Counted from the stretch's first letter, positions 17,279 through 28,081 are shown. The stretch: 52,345 nucleotides of DNA from Beijerinckiaceae bacterium (GCA_026461505.1 JAPJMW010000189.1:1-52345); one strand, 5' to 3'. Program-made: numbers and translations. The notes: a model not told the origin generated them from the sequence alone.

Positions 17279-19075
17279 ATGACTGTTGATACGCTTCATA
17301 AAAGCGGCGAGTCGTCCCCCGCCGCGCGGCCTCGTACGTCGCTCAAATCGCTCCTGCCGCTCGTTCCCTATGCCTTGCGCTATCGGAAACGGATCTTTTT
17401 GGCGCTCATTGCGCTGATAATCGCCTCAAGTTCGACGCTCGCTATTCCTTTGGCCGTGCGCCGAATGATCGATTTTGGCTTCTCAACAGAAGGCGCAGGC
17501 CTTATCGACCGCTATTTTGCCATGATGATTGTCGTGGTCACGATATTGGCCGCCGCCAGCGCCTCGCGTTATTATCTAGTCATGACACTTGGCGAAAGGG
17601 TCGTCGCCGATATCCGTACAGCCGTTTTCGAGCATTTAACCCGCCTTGATGCCGGTTTTTATGACGGGGTGAAATCGGGCGAGATTGTCTCCCGCCTTTC
17701 CGCGGATACGACGCAGCTCAAATCCGCCTTCGGATCGAGCGCTTCGGTAGCGCTACGCAATCTCGTGCTGTTTTTAGGGGCGGGCGCGATGATGGTTTAT
17801 ACGAGCCCCCGCCTTTCTGGACTCGTTGCACTGGCTATCCCGATCATCGTATTGCCCTTAGTCGCATCCGGCCGCACGGTAAGAAATCGCGCCCGTGACG
17901 CACAAGATCGATTGGCTGATGCCTCCGCCTACGCAACTGAAGCCATCAGCGCCATGCGGGTCATGCAGGCCTTCGTTGCAGAACGAATGACCATGCAGCG
18001 TTTCTCAGATGCGGCCGAAGAAGCCTACGAAACAGCACGTACGGCAACTTGGGCAAGGTCGCTTCTAACCGGCATCGGTATCGCGCTTGTATTTTCCAGC
18101 GTCGTCGGAATTCTTTGGTATGGCGCACAAGATGTGCTTGCCGGGCGGATTTCTCCCGGAACCCTGTCGCAATTTGTGCTCTACGCGATCTTTGCCGCGG
18201 GCGGGTTGGGAGAACTATCCCAAGTCTGGGGCGAGGTTAGCGCTGCCGCTGGCGCGGCTGGTCGATTGGCAGAATTATTAGCCATTGAACCCGCTATTCG
18301 TGCACCTTCCAAACCTAAATTGCTGCCCAATCCTCCGAAGGGCACCATTGAATTTTACAATGTCGGTTTCGCCTACCCATCCCGTCCCAAAGAGCCTGTG
18401 CTTGATGGCGTCAGTTTTTCCGTTAAGCAAGGCGAACGGATCGCAATCGTTGGCCCATCTGGGGCCGGCAAAAGCACAATCATGCAATTGCTATTGCGGT
18501 TTTACGACGCTACATCGGGCGAGATTTTCGTCGATGGTCTACCTATTCGGGACGTTGATCCTCGCGCATTAAGAGGCCGCATCGCGTTGGTGCCTCAAGA
18601 AAGCATGATTTTTGGCACAAGTTTAGCGGATAATATCCGCTATGGCAGCCCAAACGCATCCGATGCTGCCATCAAATCTGCGGCCGAACGGGCGATTGTT
18701 GATAGCTTTGTGAGTAACTGGCCCGAAGGCTATGACACACGCATCGGCGAACGGGGCGTTACGCTTTCTGGCGGGCAGCGCCAACGCATCTCTATTGCGC
18801 GTGCCATTCAAAAAGATGCGCCTATTCTTTTGCTCGATGAAGCGACCTCAGCGCTTGACGCCGAGAACGAAACGCTCGTGCAATCGGCCCTTGATCGATT
18901 AATGGAAGGCCGCACAACGATTGTCATCGCGCATCGCCTTTCCACCATCGTCAATGCGGACCGAATTTTAGTGATGGACCAGGGCAAGATTGTCGAACAA
19001 GGCACCCATACCGAACTGGTTCAACTCGGTGGCCTATATGCCCGCTTGGCTGCTCTGCAATTTGACCGGAATTAA
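17279..19075 (+). CDS. ABC exporter, fused permease and ATPase (MsbA/LmrA-like)
   Basis: The 598-residue half-transporter has six predicted membrane helices in residues about 25-310 and a C-terminal ATPase. Walker A GPSGAGKST is at about 392-400, the signature LSGGQRQRISIARA at about 495-508 and Walker B ILLLDEATSALD at about 516-527; the switch histidine is in IVIAHRLSTI. It should act as a homodimer exporting a lipid or hydrophobic compound; the substrate is unknown. In many Alphaproteobacteria a gene of this type sits beside rpmE. It converges on the MotB-like gene with 12 bp between stops. Confidence 0.93.
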   Translation: MTVDTLHKSGESSPAARPRTSLKSLLPLVPYALRYRKRIFLALIALIIASSSTLAIPLAVRRMIDFGFSTEGAGLIDRYFAMMIVVVTILAAASASRYYLVMTLGERVVADIRTAVFEHLTRLDAGFYDGVKSGEIVSRLSADTTQLKSAFGSSASVALRNLVLFLGAGAMMVYTSPRLSGLVALAIPIIVLPLVASGRTVRNRARDAQDRLADASAYATEAISAMRVMQAFVAERMTMQRFSDAAEEAYETARTATWARSLLTGIGIALVFSSVVGILWYGAQDVLAGRISPGTLSQFVLYAIFAAGGLGELSQVWGEVSAAAGAAGRLAELLAIEPAIRAPSKPKLLPNPPKGTIEFYNVGFAYPSRPKEPVLDGVSFSVKQGERIAIVGPSGAGKSTIMQLLLRFYDATSGEIFVDGLPIRDVDPRALRGRIALVPQESMIFGTSLADNIRYGSPNASDAAIKSAAERAIVDSFVSNWPEGYDTRIGERGVTLSGGQRQRISIARAIQKDAPILLLDEATSALDAENETLVQSALDRLMEGRTTIVIAHRLSTIVNADRILVMDQGKIVEQGTHTELVQLGGLYARLAALQFDRN

Positions 19076-19087
19076 ATCAGAGCCTTC

Positions 19088-20113
19088 TCACCGATCCGTG
19101 AGCTTCAACTCAATCCGTCGGTTGCGCTTAAGGGCCTCGTCGGTATCGCCCAATTCGATTGGCTGAAATTCGCCAAAACCTGCCGCCATCAAACGCTGCG
19201 GTGCAACGCCTTTTGTTACGAGATATTGCACCACGGAAATGGCGCGTGCCGCAGATAATTCCCAATTGGATTTGAATTGCCCTGCACCGCTCAAAGGCTT
19301 CTTATCCGTATGCCCGTCAACACGCAGAATCCATGGAATATCAGGCGGAATTTCTCCATCGAGCTGAACCAAGGCAGACGCAAGCTTATCGAGCTCCACT
19401 TTGCCGGCATTGCTAACCGCTGCTGAGCCCACATCAAAGAAGACTTCTGATTGAAACACGAAGCGATCACCGACAACACGCACATCGGAACGGTTAGAAA
19501 GGATTTGCCTTAATCGACCAAAAAATTCGGATCGATATCGTGCTAGTTCTTGCACCTTCTGTGCTAATGCAACATTGAGCCGCGAGCCAAGGTCTGCAAT
19601 CCTAGCCTGGCTTTCTTTATCTCGTTGCTCAGATGCGTTTAATGCTTCTTCTAAAGCAGCCAATTGACGGCGCAGCGCATTGATCTGCTGATTAAGCGCT
19701 TCAACTTGCGCCAAGGCGCGGGATGAAATTTGCTTTTGCGTGTCGAGGTCTTTGTTAAGCGAGCCAAGCTGTGTTCCACTATCGACGGGCGTTCCGCCAG
19801 CCGCTTGCAATTGATTTTTTAATTGATCACGCTCGGTTTGCGCCGCCGCCAACGTGTCGCCCAATAGCGCAATATTTTCTTCTAAATTTTTGCGGTTAAC
19901 ACGCTCGAGCGCCAGGAGATCGGTTAGTTCGGAAATCTGACGGTTAAGCTTAAGCAATGCCGCGTCTTTATCCGTTACCTGCTGGCTTAAGAAAAACTGC
20001 GCCACCATAAAAACGGTCAAAAGAAAAACGATCGATAGAACAAGCGTCGATAAGGCGTCTACGAAGCCTGGCCAATAATCAACAACTCTCTGATTGCGAC
20101 CCGGGCGGGCCAT
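19088..20113 (-). CDS. MotB/OmpA-like peptidoglycan-anchored protein
   Basis: The 341 residues comprise one N-terminal helix (about 17-42) with an aspartate in FVDALSTLVLSIVFLL, placed like the proton-carrying Asp of MotB; a long coiled coil (about 45-195); and an OmpA-like peptidoglycan-binding domain from about 215 (RVDGHTDKKPLSG, LSAARAISVVQYL, NRRIELKL). It should form a proton-driven stator with the MotA/ExbB-like protein encoded 2 bp upstream. No flagellar or Tol genes are near, so its force-using partner is unknown. Bidirectional gliding, envelope maintenance and a specialised stator are all possible. Confidence 0.88.
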   Translation of the reverse strand: MARPGRNQRVVDYWPGFVDALSTLVLSIVFLLTVFMVAQFFLSQQVTDKDAALLKLNRQISELTDLLALERVNRKNLEENIALLGDTLAAAQTERDQLKNQLQAAGGTPVDSGTQLGSLNKDLDTQKQISSRALAQVEALNQQINALRRQLAALEEALNASEQRDKESQARIADLGSRLNVALAQKVQELARYRSEFFGRLRQILSNRSDVRVVGDRFVFQSEVFFDVGSAAVSNAGKVELDKLASALVQLDGEIPPDIPWILRVDGHTDKKPLSGAGQFKSNWELSAARAISVVQYLVTKGVAPQRLMAAGFGEFQPIELGDTDEALKRNRRIELKLTDR

Positions 20114-20115
20114 GG

Positions 20116-21075
20116 TTAGCCCCGCCTCTTCTCGGCCAACAAGGCCTCAAGAACCGCCTTCATCTCGGCTTCACGCTGCGCTTGGGACTCAACCCAATCC
20201 CGGATCAATTGCTGCTCGGAGCGCATCGAGACAACGAGCGATTGAATGCCAGAAGCCAAATTCTCAATCGCCGCAACATTAGCGGCGTGTAATCCAGGTT
20301 CGGCTAAACTACCCAAGGAAGTCGATGAAACAGGCAGGCCCGAATTCAACGGTACCGTCGCACCAGGGCCAGCAATTCCAGCCAACCAATTTTCCAATTG
20401 CTCATAAAACTGATTTTGGGCATGGCCTGCCTGCAAATCCAAAAATCCGAGGATCAATGAACCCGCAAGACCAAACAGCGAGGAAGAAAATGAAATACCC
20501 ATCCCGCCCAGAGGTGCAGCGAGACCAGATTTCAATTCTTCAAACATTAAGGCCGCGTCCGAGCCAGCCTTCATCGATTGAATAACTTTTCCAACCGAAC
20601 CAACCGTATCCAAAAGTCCCCAAAACGTTCCCAATAGTCCCAAGAATACCAAAAGGCCCGTTAAGTAACGGCCAGTATCGCGGGCTTCATCGAGGCGAAG
20701 GCCGATTGTGTCTAAAATGGCGCGCAAGGAAAGCGGCGATAGCGCTTCGCGCTTTTGGCGGCCAGCCAACATTTTGGCCATTGGCAACAAGAGAAGGGGT
20801 TCACGCTCAATAACAACGCCGCTATCGCTTTCAAGAAAAGCATTCGCCCAGCGCACTTCACGAAACAACCGCAAAACGCCGCGGAATGCCAGAACTACAC
20901 CGATGGTCAAAACACCAATGATGAGCGCATTCAGTGGCGGATTAGCGTTAAAAGCCTGAATAATGGGACGATAAAGAATGAAGGCGATAAAAGCGCCAAG
21001 CACAAGAAAAACGGCCATACGAAAAAGATAAGGCGTTGGCCGTGTCAGAGGTTGTGTATCGTTGTTCCGAGCCAT
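20116..21075 (-). CDS. MotA/TolQ/ExbB-family proton channel protein
   Basis: The 319-residue protein has four predicted membrane helices at about 19-35, 48-68, 137-160 and 190-212. The third and fourth carry the family pattern (LLGTFWGLLDTVGSVG; GMGISFSSSLFGLAGSLILG). GGGAGG lies 4 bases before the ATG at 21073-21075; a codon 27 bases further up is unsupported. The stop is 2 bp from the start of the MotB-like gene, so the two are made together. It is probably the ring-forming stator subunit. It is not the canonical TolQ, since tolR, tolA and tolB are absent. Confidence 0.88.
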   Translation of the reverse strand: MARNNDTQPLTRPTPYLFRMAVFLVLGAFIAFILYRPIIQAFNANPPLNALIIGVLTIGVVLAFRGVLRLFREVRWANAFLESDSGVVIEREPLLLLPMAKMLAGRQKREALSPLSLRAILDTIGLRLDEARDTGRYLTGLLVFLGLLGTFWGLLDTVGSVGKVIQSMKAGSDAALMFEELKSGLAAPLGGMGISFSSSLFGLAGSLILGFLDLQAGHAQNQFYEQLENWLAGIAGPGATVPLNSGLPVSSTSLGSLAEPGLHAANVAAIENLASGIQSLVVSMRSEQQLIRDWVESQAQREAEMKAVLEALLAEKRRG

Positions 21076-21156
21076 GAAACCTCCCTTAAAGAACGCCGCC
21101 ATGATGACTTTTAATCTCTCTCAGTTCAAGAACACACCATTCTCAGATCACACCGT

Positions 21157-21954
21157 TTAAGAAGCTCGCGCCTCTTTTAACGCCTGCACCAATTGGCCAT
21201 GAACCGATGAATTGGCCACTAAAATCGAGTTCCCTGTCACTTTATAATCGCCGCCGGTGCCATCTGAAACAAATCCGCCCGCTTCACGCACAAGAATTAC
21301 ACCCGCAGCAATATCCCATGATGACAAGCCCGTCTCCCAAAAGCCATCAAGCCTTCCGGCAGCCACATATGAAAGATCTAGTGCGGCCGAACCAAGGCGA
21401 CGTACTCCCGCGGTTCGCGCCGTCACATGGGCCATTTCCTTCATATAAGTCGGCAAATCGCGCTTGGAGCTTGACGGAATACCCGTTCCAATCATGCATT
21501 CCATGAGATCGGTGCGTCCTGAAACTCGCAAACGACGATTGTTTAAAAAGGCACCCTTGCCCTTCTCCGCGATAAAGAGCTCGTCTTTGATCGGATCATA
21601 AACCACACCTGCGACAATCTGCCCTTCCCGCTCCAACCCAAGAGAAACAGAGAAATGCGGCATACCGTGCAAGAAGTTTAAGGTGCCATCGAGCGGGTCG
21701 ATATGCCAGCGATGCGAGGCATCTTTGCCTTCTACAATACCGCCTTCTTCCATGACAAAGCCGAAATCAGGGCGGGCTTTCAGAAGCGAGTCATGTAAAA
21801 TCGCCTCGGCCTTTAAATCGGCCTGTGAAACGAAATCCCCAGGCCCTTTCCGCGAGACCTGTAGATTTTCAATTTCACCAAAATCGCGGCGTAGGCCTTT
21901 TGCGGCCTTCATCACAGCGTCAACCATAACGGTCATAAGCGGAGAACGGATCAT
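21157..21954 (-). CDS. suhB: Inositol-1-monophosphatase (SuhB-like)
   Basis: The 265-residue protein has the metal-binding signatures of the family: an EEG acidic pair (VMEEGG), DPLDGTLNFLHG and WDIAAGVILVREAGG. Enzymes of this type remove phosphate from inositol monophosphate and related compounds, and E. coli SuhB also assists rRNA antitermination. The ATG at 21952-21954 has AAGGG 6 bases upstream; an earlier in-frame start has no good site. It is the last gene of the minus-strand run from tkt through fba. Confidence 0.93.
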   Translation of the reverse strand: MIRSPLMTVMVDAVMKAAKGLRRDFGEIENLQVSRKGPGDFVSQADLKAEAILHDSLLKARPDFGFVMEEGGIVEGKDASHRWHIDPLDGTLNFLHGMPHFSVSLGLEREGQIVAGVVYDPIKDELFIAEKGKGAFLNNRRLRVSGRTDLMECMIGTGIPSSSKRDLPTYMKEMAHVTARTAGVRRLGSAALDLSYVAAGRLDGFWETGLSSWDIAAGVILVREAGGFVSDGTGGDYKVTGNSILVANSSVHGQLVQALKEARAS

Positions 21955-22054
21955 ATTGGGCCCTTCAATCAGCGAAACACGCGACACCCATATGGCGAAC
22001 GCGACGTTGAAAGAGCATCAACAACGTCAAAGCGGACGCGTCAAGCGACGATTG

Positions 22055-22699
22055 CTATTCATCGCGCTGCGGCGCGGGAGTTTGAACGATGATAGCCAGA
22101 GCTTGGGTAACAACCGCGCCAATTCCATCGGGCTGACTGAAAGATTGGGAGCCTAGCCCGATAAACTCGGCGCCCGTTGCAACGAGCGGAGCGATATGAG
22201 CTTCTTCGCTAGCAAAGGCCACACACGGCCTATTGAACAATTCCGCCCACCATTCCGCCCGCTCCACCACCATCGAAAGCGTCGGAACTGATCCATCCGG
22301 GCGAATTTCGCCAAACATGACATAGTCGGCACCCAATTCAGCCGCCTCCATGGCATCGTGCCGCGCCTTTAAGCCCCCAACACCGACCGAACGATCAATC
22401 CGACGCATAGCGGCAGTTGCCTCTATGACGCGGGTGGGTGAGGAAAGATGCACCCCGTCAGCACCCGTTCGCGCTACCATTTCGAAGGCGTCAACGATCA
22501 AAAGTACCGCTCCCGCTTCGTGCACGACGGGAACAAGCGCTTTAACGAAATTGATTTGCGACCGCTCATCGCCATCGGGCAGCGGGATGATAACCGCATC
22601 AATCCGGCCGCCTTTGAAGGCAGCCGACAATAATGCAAACATATGTTCGGCATTCTCTTCACGCGGGGCAAAAAGAACGAGACGCGCCATATAGGTCAT
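22055..22699 (-). CDS. ThiE-like TIM-barrel protein, divergent
   Basis: At 214 residues it has the length and barrel pattern of thiamine-phosphate synthase: an early strand (LVLFAPRE), GADGVHLSSP, GADYVMFGEI and a late phosphate-loop-like GAEFIGLGSQ. Several residues usual in ThiE are changed: the NDR segment reads VDAFEMV, the GxSxH segment GVGGLKA, and the GPxFPTxTK loop FGEIRPDGSVP. It may therefore not make thiamine phosphate. It lies between fba and suhB, where similar genes occur in other Alphaproteobacteria, and no thiamine gene or TPP riboswitch is near. Annotation as thiamine phosphate synthase should be treated as family level only. Confidence 0.72.
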   Translation of the reverse strand: MTYMARLVLFAPREENAEHMFALLSAAFKGGRIDAVIIPLPDGDERSQINFVKALVPVVHEAGAVLLIVDAFEMVARTGADGVHLSSPTRVIEATAAMRRIDRSVGVGGLKARHDAMEAAELGADYVMFGEIRPDGSVPTLSMVVERAEWWAELFNRPCVAFASEEAHIAPLVATGAEFIGLGSQSFSQPDGIGAVVTQALAIIVQTPAPQRDE

Positions 22700-22716
22700 G
22701 AGACTGCTTTCTGACG

Positions 22717-22739
22717 TCCAACCTTAACCGAAGGTTGGA
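22717..22739 (-). other. Hairpin spanning the fba stop codon
   Basis: TCCAACCTT and AAGGTTGGA form a perfect 9-bp stem with a 5-base loop; the fba stop codon lies within it. No T run follows on the minus strand. It starts 18 bases before the ThiE-like gene and could adjust its expression relative to fba. Confidence 0.55.
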
Positions 22740-23791
22740 TCGAGTTTACCCGACGCATAGAGTTTCGCCATCTCGGCGAGCGTGTGAACTTTACCGATCT
22801 TGGACGCCTTACCTGCAGTACCAAATTCTTCAAACCGCTGCTTCACAAGCTTGGTCATCGCATCCATAGCAGGCTTTAAATATTTACGCGGATCGAACTC
22901 ACCAGGGCTCTCCGCAAGTACTTTGCGGATTTGTCCCGTCATCGCCATCCGGTTATCGGTATCGATATTAACCTTACGCACGCCGTTTTTGATACCGCGT
23001 TGGATCTCTTCGACAGGCACGCCCCACGTCTGCGGCATCTCTCCACCATAAGCATTGATAATGTCCTGCAAATCCTGTGGTACGGAAGATGAGCCATGCA
23101 TCACCAGATGCGTATTCGGCAACAACCGATGAATTTCCTCGATGACATGCATCGCAAGGATCGCACCATCAGGCTTACGTGTAAATTTATAGGCACCATG
23201 CGACGTACCCATCGCTATTGCGAGTGCATCCACCTTGGTTGCGCGAACGAAATCAACGGCTTCCTTCGGATTGGTCAGCAGTTGATCATGCGAGAGAGTA
23301 CCCTCAAAGCCGTGACCATCTTCCTTTTCACCTTGTCCCGTTTCAAGCGAACCTAACACACCCAACTCGCCTTCAACTGAAATACCACCAAGATGGGCCA
23401 TATCGGTAACTGTCTTCGTGATGCCGACATTATAATCCCAATCACCTGGCGTTTTTCCATCATCTTTCAACGAACCATCCATCATCACCGAAGTGAATCC
23501 AGCTTGTATGGCCGTCATGCAGGTAGCAGCATTATTGCCATGATCTAAATGCACGCAGATCGGAATCTGCGGATAAATTTCAGTCAACGCATCCATCATA
23601 TGCTTGAGCATAATGTCATTGGCATAAGCGCGAGCGCCCCTTGAGGCTTGGATAATAACGGGCGCATCAGCAGCAACAGCCGCAGCCATAACGGCCAGCG
23701 CGCCTTCCATATTGTTGATGTTAAAGGCTGGGACGCCATAGCTATGCTCGGCTGCGTGATCGAGCAACTGTCTCATGGTTATGCGTGGCAT
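22724..23791 (-). CDS. fba: Class II fructose-bisphosphate aldolase
   Basis: The 355-residue enzyme is a zinc-dependent (class II, CbbA-like) aldolase that cleaves or forms fructose 1,6-bisphosphate. Visible signatures are [13 protein letters not shown], the zinc-site HLDHGNN, a second motif in [12 protein letters not shown], and [14 protein letters not shown] lies 8 bases before the ATG. It belongs to a tkt-gap-pgk-fba run on the minus strand. With no RuBisCO or phosphoribulokinase in view, the run serves glycolysis, gluconeogenesis and pentose-phosphate exchange. Confidence 0.96.
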   Translation of the reverse strand: MPRITMRQLLDHAAEHSYGVPAFNINNMEGALAVMAAAVAADAPVIIQASRGARAYANDIMLKHMMDALTEIYPQIPICVHLDHGNNAATCMTAIQAGFTSVMMDGSLKDDGKTPGDWDYNVGITKTVTDMAHLGGISVEGELGVLGSLETGQGEKEDGHGFEGTLSHDQLLTNPKEAVDFVRATKVDALAIAMGTSHGAYKFTRKPDGAILAMHVIEEIHRLLPNTHLVMHGSSSVPQDLQDIINAYGGEMPQTWGVPVEEIQRGIKNGVRKVNIDTDNRMAMTGQIRKVLAESPGEFDPRKYLKPAMDAMTKLVKQRFEEFGTAGKASKIGKVHTLAEMAKLYASGKLDPTFG

Positions 23792-23837
23792 GGTCTCATC
23801 TCCTTTAGTCCGTTTTCGTCACGATCATTTATTTCGC

Positions 23838-25031
23838 TTATTTGCGCCGCAAGGCATCCACACCCGGCAACGGCTTTCCTTCAAGCCATTCGAGGAAGGC
23901 GCCGCCTGCGGTTGAAACATAGGTAAAATCATCCGCTGCGCCTGCATGATTTAGCGCCGATACCGTATCGCCCCCACCCGCAACAGAGAGCAGCTTACCT
24001 GCCTTGGTAAGACGGGCGGCCTCTTGTGCAACAGCATTGGTACCAGCATCAAAAGGTTCCAGCTCGAATGCGCCAAAGGGCCCATTCCATACGAGGGTCT
24101 TTGCGGTGGCTAGCTTTGCAGAAACGGTCTTAACCGATGCAGGACCGATATCCAGCATCATGTCGTCAGCGACCACGGCATCAACCGAGACGACTTTATT
24201 GGTTGCGTGCGCTTTGAATTCCGATGCAACTGTCGCGTCGACAGGCAGTACGATTTCGCACCCAGAAGCCTTAGCAGTTTCCAGCACACCGCGCGCGGTA
24301 TCAAGCAAATCATGTTCGCAGAGTGATTTGCCAACGGCTTTTCCAATGGCTGCCAAAAACGTATTGGCCATACCGCCGCCAATCACCAGAATATCGACTT
24401 TCTTCACTAAATTACCGAGCAATTCGAGTTTGGAAGAAACCTTCGCCCCACCCACAACGGCGAGCACTGGCCGCTCCGGCTGCTCAAGGGCCTTTGCAAG
24501 GGCTTCAATCTCCGCCTGCATTGTGCGCCCTGCATAAGCAGGCAGAACTTTGGCGAGACCTTCCGTCGAAGCATGCGCGCGGTGAGCAGCAGAGAAAGCA
24601 TCGTTTACATAAAGATCGCCATTGGCTGCGAGTGCGGCAACAAAGGCCGGATCGTTTTTCTCTTCCTCTTTATGGAAGCGCGTATTTTCCAGGCAAACGA
24701 TGTCGCCATTTTGCATGCCATCGACAGCATGCATAGCGGCGTCACCAATGCAATCCGAAGCGAAGCCAACCGGGCGGCCCAAACGCTTCGACAGCTCAAC
24801 GGCAACAGGCGCTAAAGAGTCTTTTAGATCAACACCTTTTGGACGACCAAAATGCGCGAGCAAAATCACCTTGCCGCCTTTATCCGAAATCTCGCGAAGC
24901 GTCGGCAAAATACGATCAATACGGGTCGTATCAGAAACACGACCCTCTTCCATCGGCACGTTGAGATCAACACGAACAAGCACGCGCTTGCCCAATACGG
25001 ATGCATCATCGAGTGTATTGAAGAGGGTCAT
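23838..25031 (-). CDS. pgk: Phosphoglycerate kinase
   Basis: The 397-residue kinase transfers phosphate between 1,3-bisphosphoglycerate and ADP. It shows [20 protein letters not shown], the substrate loop [38 protein letters not shown] and the nucleotide-binding [13 protein letters not shown]. Length and motifs are standard. AAGGA lies 9 bases before the ATG, and the gap stop is 12 bp upstream, so gap and pgk are co-transcribed. Confidence 0.97.
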   Translation of the reverse strand: MTLFNTLDDASVLGKRVLVRVDLNVPMEEGRVSDTTRIDRILPTLREISDKGGKVILLAHFGRPKGVDLKDSLAPVAVELSKRLGRPVGFASDCIGDAAMHAVDGMQNGDIVCLENTRFHKEEEKNDPAFVAALAANGDLYVNDAFSAAHRAHASTEGLAKVLPAYAGRTMQAEIEALAKALEQPERPVLAVVGGAKVSSKLELLGNLVKKVDILVIGGGMANTFLAAIGKAVGKSLCEHDLLDTARGVLETAKASGCEIVLPVDATVASEFKAHATNKVVSVDAVVADDMMLDIGPASVKTVSAKLATAKTLVWNGPFGAFELEPFDAGTNAVAQEAARLTKAGKLLSVAGGGDTVSALNHAGAADDFTYVSTAGGAFLEWLEGKPLPGVDALRRK

Positions 25032-25043
25032 GGTTCGCGTTCC

Positions 25044-26051
25044 TTAGATGAGCTTGCCCATGGCAACGGCGGTATCGGCCATGCGATTCGAGAAGCCCCA
25101 CTCATTGTCATACCAGGTCAGGATCGAGACGAAGTTACCATCCATCACCTTGGTCTGATCCATGTGGAAGATCGAGGAGTGCGGATCATGGTTGAAGTCG
25201 ATCGAAACATTCGCCGCATTCGTGTAACCGAGAATACCCTTCAAACGACCATCAGCAGCGGCCTTGATGGCAGCGTTAATTTCGTCCTTAGTGGTTGCAC
25301 GCTTGGCAATAAACTTCAAATCAACCACCGAAACATTCGGGGTCGGCACACGAATCGCAGCGCCATCGAGCTTGCCATTCAATTCTGGAAGAACGAGACC
25401 AACAGCCTTCGCTGCACCCGTGGATGTCGGTATCATCGAAAGGGCTGCAGCACGGCCGCGGTACAGATCCTTGTGCATCGTATCAAGCGTTGGTTGATCA
25501 CCCGTATAAGAATGGATGGTCGTCATCATACCCTTCTCAATGCCAACTAGTTCATTGAGCACTTGCGCCACTGGCGAAAGGCAATTGGTCGTGCACGACG
25601 CATTCGAAACAACGAGATGGTCTTTCGTGAGCTTCTGATGATTAACACCATAAACAACGGTGAGATCGGCGCCATCGGCAGGCGCTGAAACGAGAACGCG
25701 CTTAGCACCAGCGGCCAAATGAGCCGAAGCCTTGTCCTTAGCCGTGAAGATACCCGTGCATTCCAAGGCGATATCAACGCCGAGGTCCTTATGAGGCAAT
25801 TGAGCAGGGTCACGCACCGCCGTTACCTTAATCGGACCACGGCCCACATTGATCGTATCACCTTCAACGGTCACAGTGCCCGGAAAGCGCCCATGCACCG
25901 AGTCAAACCGCATCAAATGCGCATTGGTCTCAACGGGACCAAGATCATTAATCGCTACGACTTCAATATCCGTACGACCCGACTCGATAATAGCGCGAAG
26001 GACGTTACGGCCGATACGACCAAATCCATTGATTGCAACGCGAACTGCCAT
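25044..26051 (-). CDS. gap: Glyceraldehyde-3-phosphate dehydrogenase
   Basis: The 335-residue enzyme opens [19 protein letters not shown] (NAD-binding) and has the active-site [15 protein letters not shown] with the catalytic cysteine. [10 protein letters not shown] and [11 protein letters not shown] are present. AGGAG 6 bases before the ATG at 26049-26051 sets the start; 13 in-frame codons upstream are not conserved. It lies between tkt (50 bp upstream) and pgk. No second gap copy is visible, so it presumably works in both glycolytic and gluconeogenic directions. Confidence 0.97.
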   Translation of the reverse strand: MAVRVAINGFGRIGRNVLRAIIESGRTDIEVVAINDLGPVETNAHLMRFDSVHGRFPGTVTVEGDTINVGRGPIKVTAVRDPAQLPHKDLGVDIALECTGIFTAKDKASAHLAAGAKRVLVSAPADGADLTVVYGVNHQKLTKDHLVVSNASCTTNCLSPVAQVLNELVGIEKGMMTTIHSYTGDQPTLDTMHKDLYRGRAAALSMIPTSTGAAKAVGLVLPELNGKLDGAAIRVPTPNVSVVDLKFIAKRATTKDEINAAIKAAADGRLKGILGYTNAANVSIDFNHDPHSSIFHMDQTKVMDGNFVSILTWYDNEWGFSNRMADTAVAMGKLI

Positions 26052-26101
26052 GCTAGTCTCCTGTCTTTCAATCCAAACTTCAAATAACAAATCAGAACCA
26101 T

Positions 26102-28081
26102 TTAGCCGAGACGGCTGAGTGCCTTCTCGACAATTGCTTCCGCCGTGATACCAAAATGGGCATATAGCTCTTTGTAAGGTGCACTCGCACCAAAGCCATT
26201 CATACCAACGAAAATGCCGTCATTGCCAATGAGGGAATCCCAACCTTGGCGAACCGCTGCTTCAACGGCAATCTTGACCTTGGCGTTCCCAATCACAGAT
26301 GCACGATAGGCATCATCCTGACGGGCAAACATTTCAAAGCTCGGCACAGATACGACACGCGCCTTCACACCCTTATCGGAAAGGGCCTTTTGGGCGGCAA
26401 CCGCAATTTCAACTTCTGAACCGGTTGCAAAAATAGACACTTGCGCGTCACCAGTTGAAGCAACCAATTCATAAGCACCGCGGGAAGACTTATTCTCACC
26501 CGCTGTAGCTAATCGAAGCTGCGGTAAGTTCTGGCGGGTCAACGCGAGAATGCTTGGCGTGCAAGTTTCCTTCAGCGCCAGTTCCCAACACTCTGCGGTT
26601 TCAACCACATCGGCTGGACGGAACACATTTAAATTCGGCATCGCACGTAGAGCCGCCAAATGCTCTATCGGCTGATGGGTCGGCCCATCTTCACCCAAAC
26701 CAATCGAGTCATGCGTCATGACTTGGATGGTACGAATACCCATCAATGCGGCCAAGCGGATCGATGGACGGCAATAATCGGTAAACACCATAAAGGTTGC
26801 ACCGGACGGAATAATTCCGCCATGCAATGCCATGCCATTCATGGCGGCAGCCATACCGTGTTCGCGGATGCCATAATGAATATACCGGCCAGCAAAATTA
26901 CCCGGCGACATTGCCGTTAAGTTCTTGGTTTTGGTGTTATTCGACGGCGTTAAATCAGCCGAACCCAACACCAATTCTGGCACGGCTTCCGCGATAACTT
27001 CCAATACCAATTCGGATGCTTTACGCGTCGCAACCGTTTGGGGCTCTGCGGCAAGCTTTGCTTTAAAAGCAGCAATCGCCGCATCAAGTTTCGGAGAAAC
27101 CGTACCCGCCATGCGGCGTGTGAACTCTTCACCCTTGGGCGAAGCTGCTACCCGCTTCTTCCAATCCGCATGCGCGCCCTGCGAGCGTTGTGCAGAATGG
27201 CGCCATGCGTCCAATATATCAGCAGGAACATCAAATGGCTCTGGCGAGAGACCAAGTGCTGCCTTTGCGCCAGCGAGCTCTTCTGAACCGAGCGGCTCAC
27301 CATGCGCCTTCGATGTGCCGGCGCGCTTAGGTGCACCAAAACCGATCACGGTCTTGCACGCGATCAAAGTCGGGCTGTCAGACTTTTGAGCCGCTTCAAT
27401 GGCAGCCGCAATCGCATCCTGATCATGCCCGTCTACCGCCGCCGTTGCCCAGCCTGCGGATTCAAAGCGCTTACGCTGATCAACCGAGTCGGCAATGGAG
27501 AGCGGACCATCAATCGAAATGCCATTATCGTCCCACAACACGATCAGACGATTAAGCTTCAAATGGCCTGCAAGGGCGATGGCCTCCTGCGAGACGCCTT
27601 CCATGAGATCACCATCGGAAGCGAGCACATAGGTACAGTGATCAACGAGATCAGACGAGAACTCGGCATTCAAATGCCGCTCAGCCAGCGCAAAGCCAAC
27701 CGATGTCGCAAGCCCCTGCCCCAACGGACCGGTTGTCATTTCAACACCTGGCGTGTGGCCCACTTCTGGGTGCCCGGGCGTTTTAGAACCCCATTGACGA
27801 AAACTCTTAAGCTCATCCATCGTCATACCGGTCGTACCGGTCAGATAGAGTATCGAATAAAGCAACATCGAACCGTGTCCGGCCGATAGGATAAAGCGAT
27901 CCCGATCTGCCCAATGGGGATCCGTGGGATCAAACTTCAAAAACCGCGTATAAACAACGGTAGCAATATCGGCAGCGCCCATTGGCAGGCCTGGATGACC
28001 GGATTTGGCCTTTTCAACCCCATCCATCGAAAGTCCACGAATGGCATTGGCCATGCGGCGTGCAAGATCGCTCGAACCCAT
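26102..28081 (-). CDS. tkt: Transketolase
   Basis: The 659-residue thiamine-diphosphate enzyme moves two-carbon units in the pentose-phosphate pathway. The TPP motif runs from [14 protein letters not shown] to [10 protein letters not shown], the start shows [13 protein letters not shown], and the pyrimidine-domain region has [24 protein letters not shown] lies 7 bases before the ATG at 28079-28081; a start 57 bases further up lacks a site. It leads the tkt-gap-pgk-fba run. In most relatives it lies next to zapA; here zapA is 16 kb away. Confidence 0.97.
   Translation of the reverse strand: MGSSDLARRMANAIRGLSMDGVEKAKSGHPGLPMGAADIATVVYTRFLKFDPTDPHWADRDRFILSAGHGSMLLYSILYLTGTTGMTMDELKSFRQWGSKTPGHPEVGHTPGVEMTTGPLGQGLATSVGFALAERHLNAEFSSDLVDHCTYVLASDGDLMEGVSQEAIALAGHLKLNRLIVLWDDNGISIDGPLSIADSVDQRKRFESAGWATAAVDGHDQDAIAAAIEAAQKSDSPTLIACKTVIGFGAPKRAGTSKAHGEPLGSEELAGAKAALGLSPEPFDVPADILDAWRHSAQRSQGAHADWKKRVAASPKGEEFTRRMAGTVSPKLDAAIAAFKAKLAAEPQTVATRKASELVLEVIAEAVPELVLGSADLTPSNNTKTKNLTAMSPGNFAGRYIHYGIREHGMAAAMNGMALHGGIIPSGATFMVFTDYCRPSIRLAALMGIRTIQVMTHDSIGLGEDGPTHQPIEHLAALRAMPNLNVFRPADVVETAECWELALKETCTPSILALTRQNLPQLRLATAGENKSSRGAYELVASTGDAQVSIFATGSEVEIAVAAQKALSDKGVKARVVSVPSFEMFARQDDAYRASVIGNAKVKIAVEAAVRQGWDSLIGNDGIFVGMNGFGASAPYKELYAHFGITAEAIVEKALSRLG

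Noticed and set aside
19088..21075. Zorya-type anti-phage system (ZorA/ZorB)
   Set aside because: The MotA-like protein is short (319 residues, no long cytoplasmic tail) and there are no helicase or nuclease partners. The neighbours are housekeeping genes.
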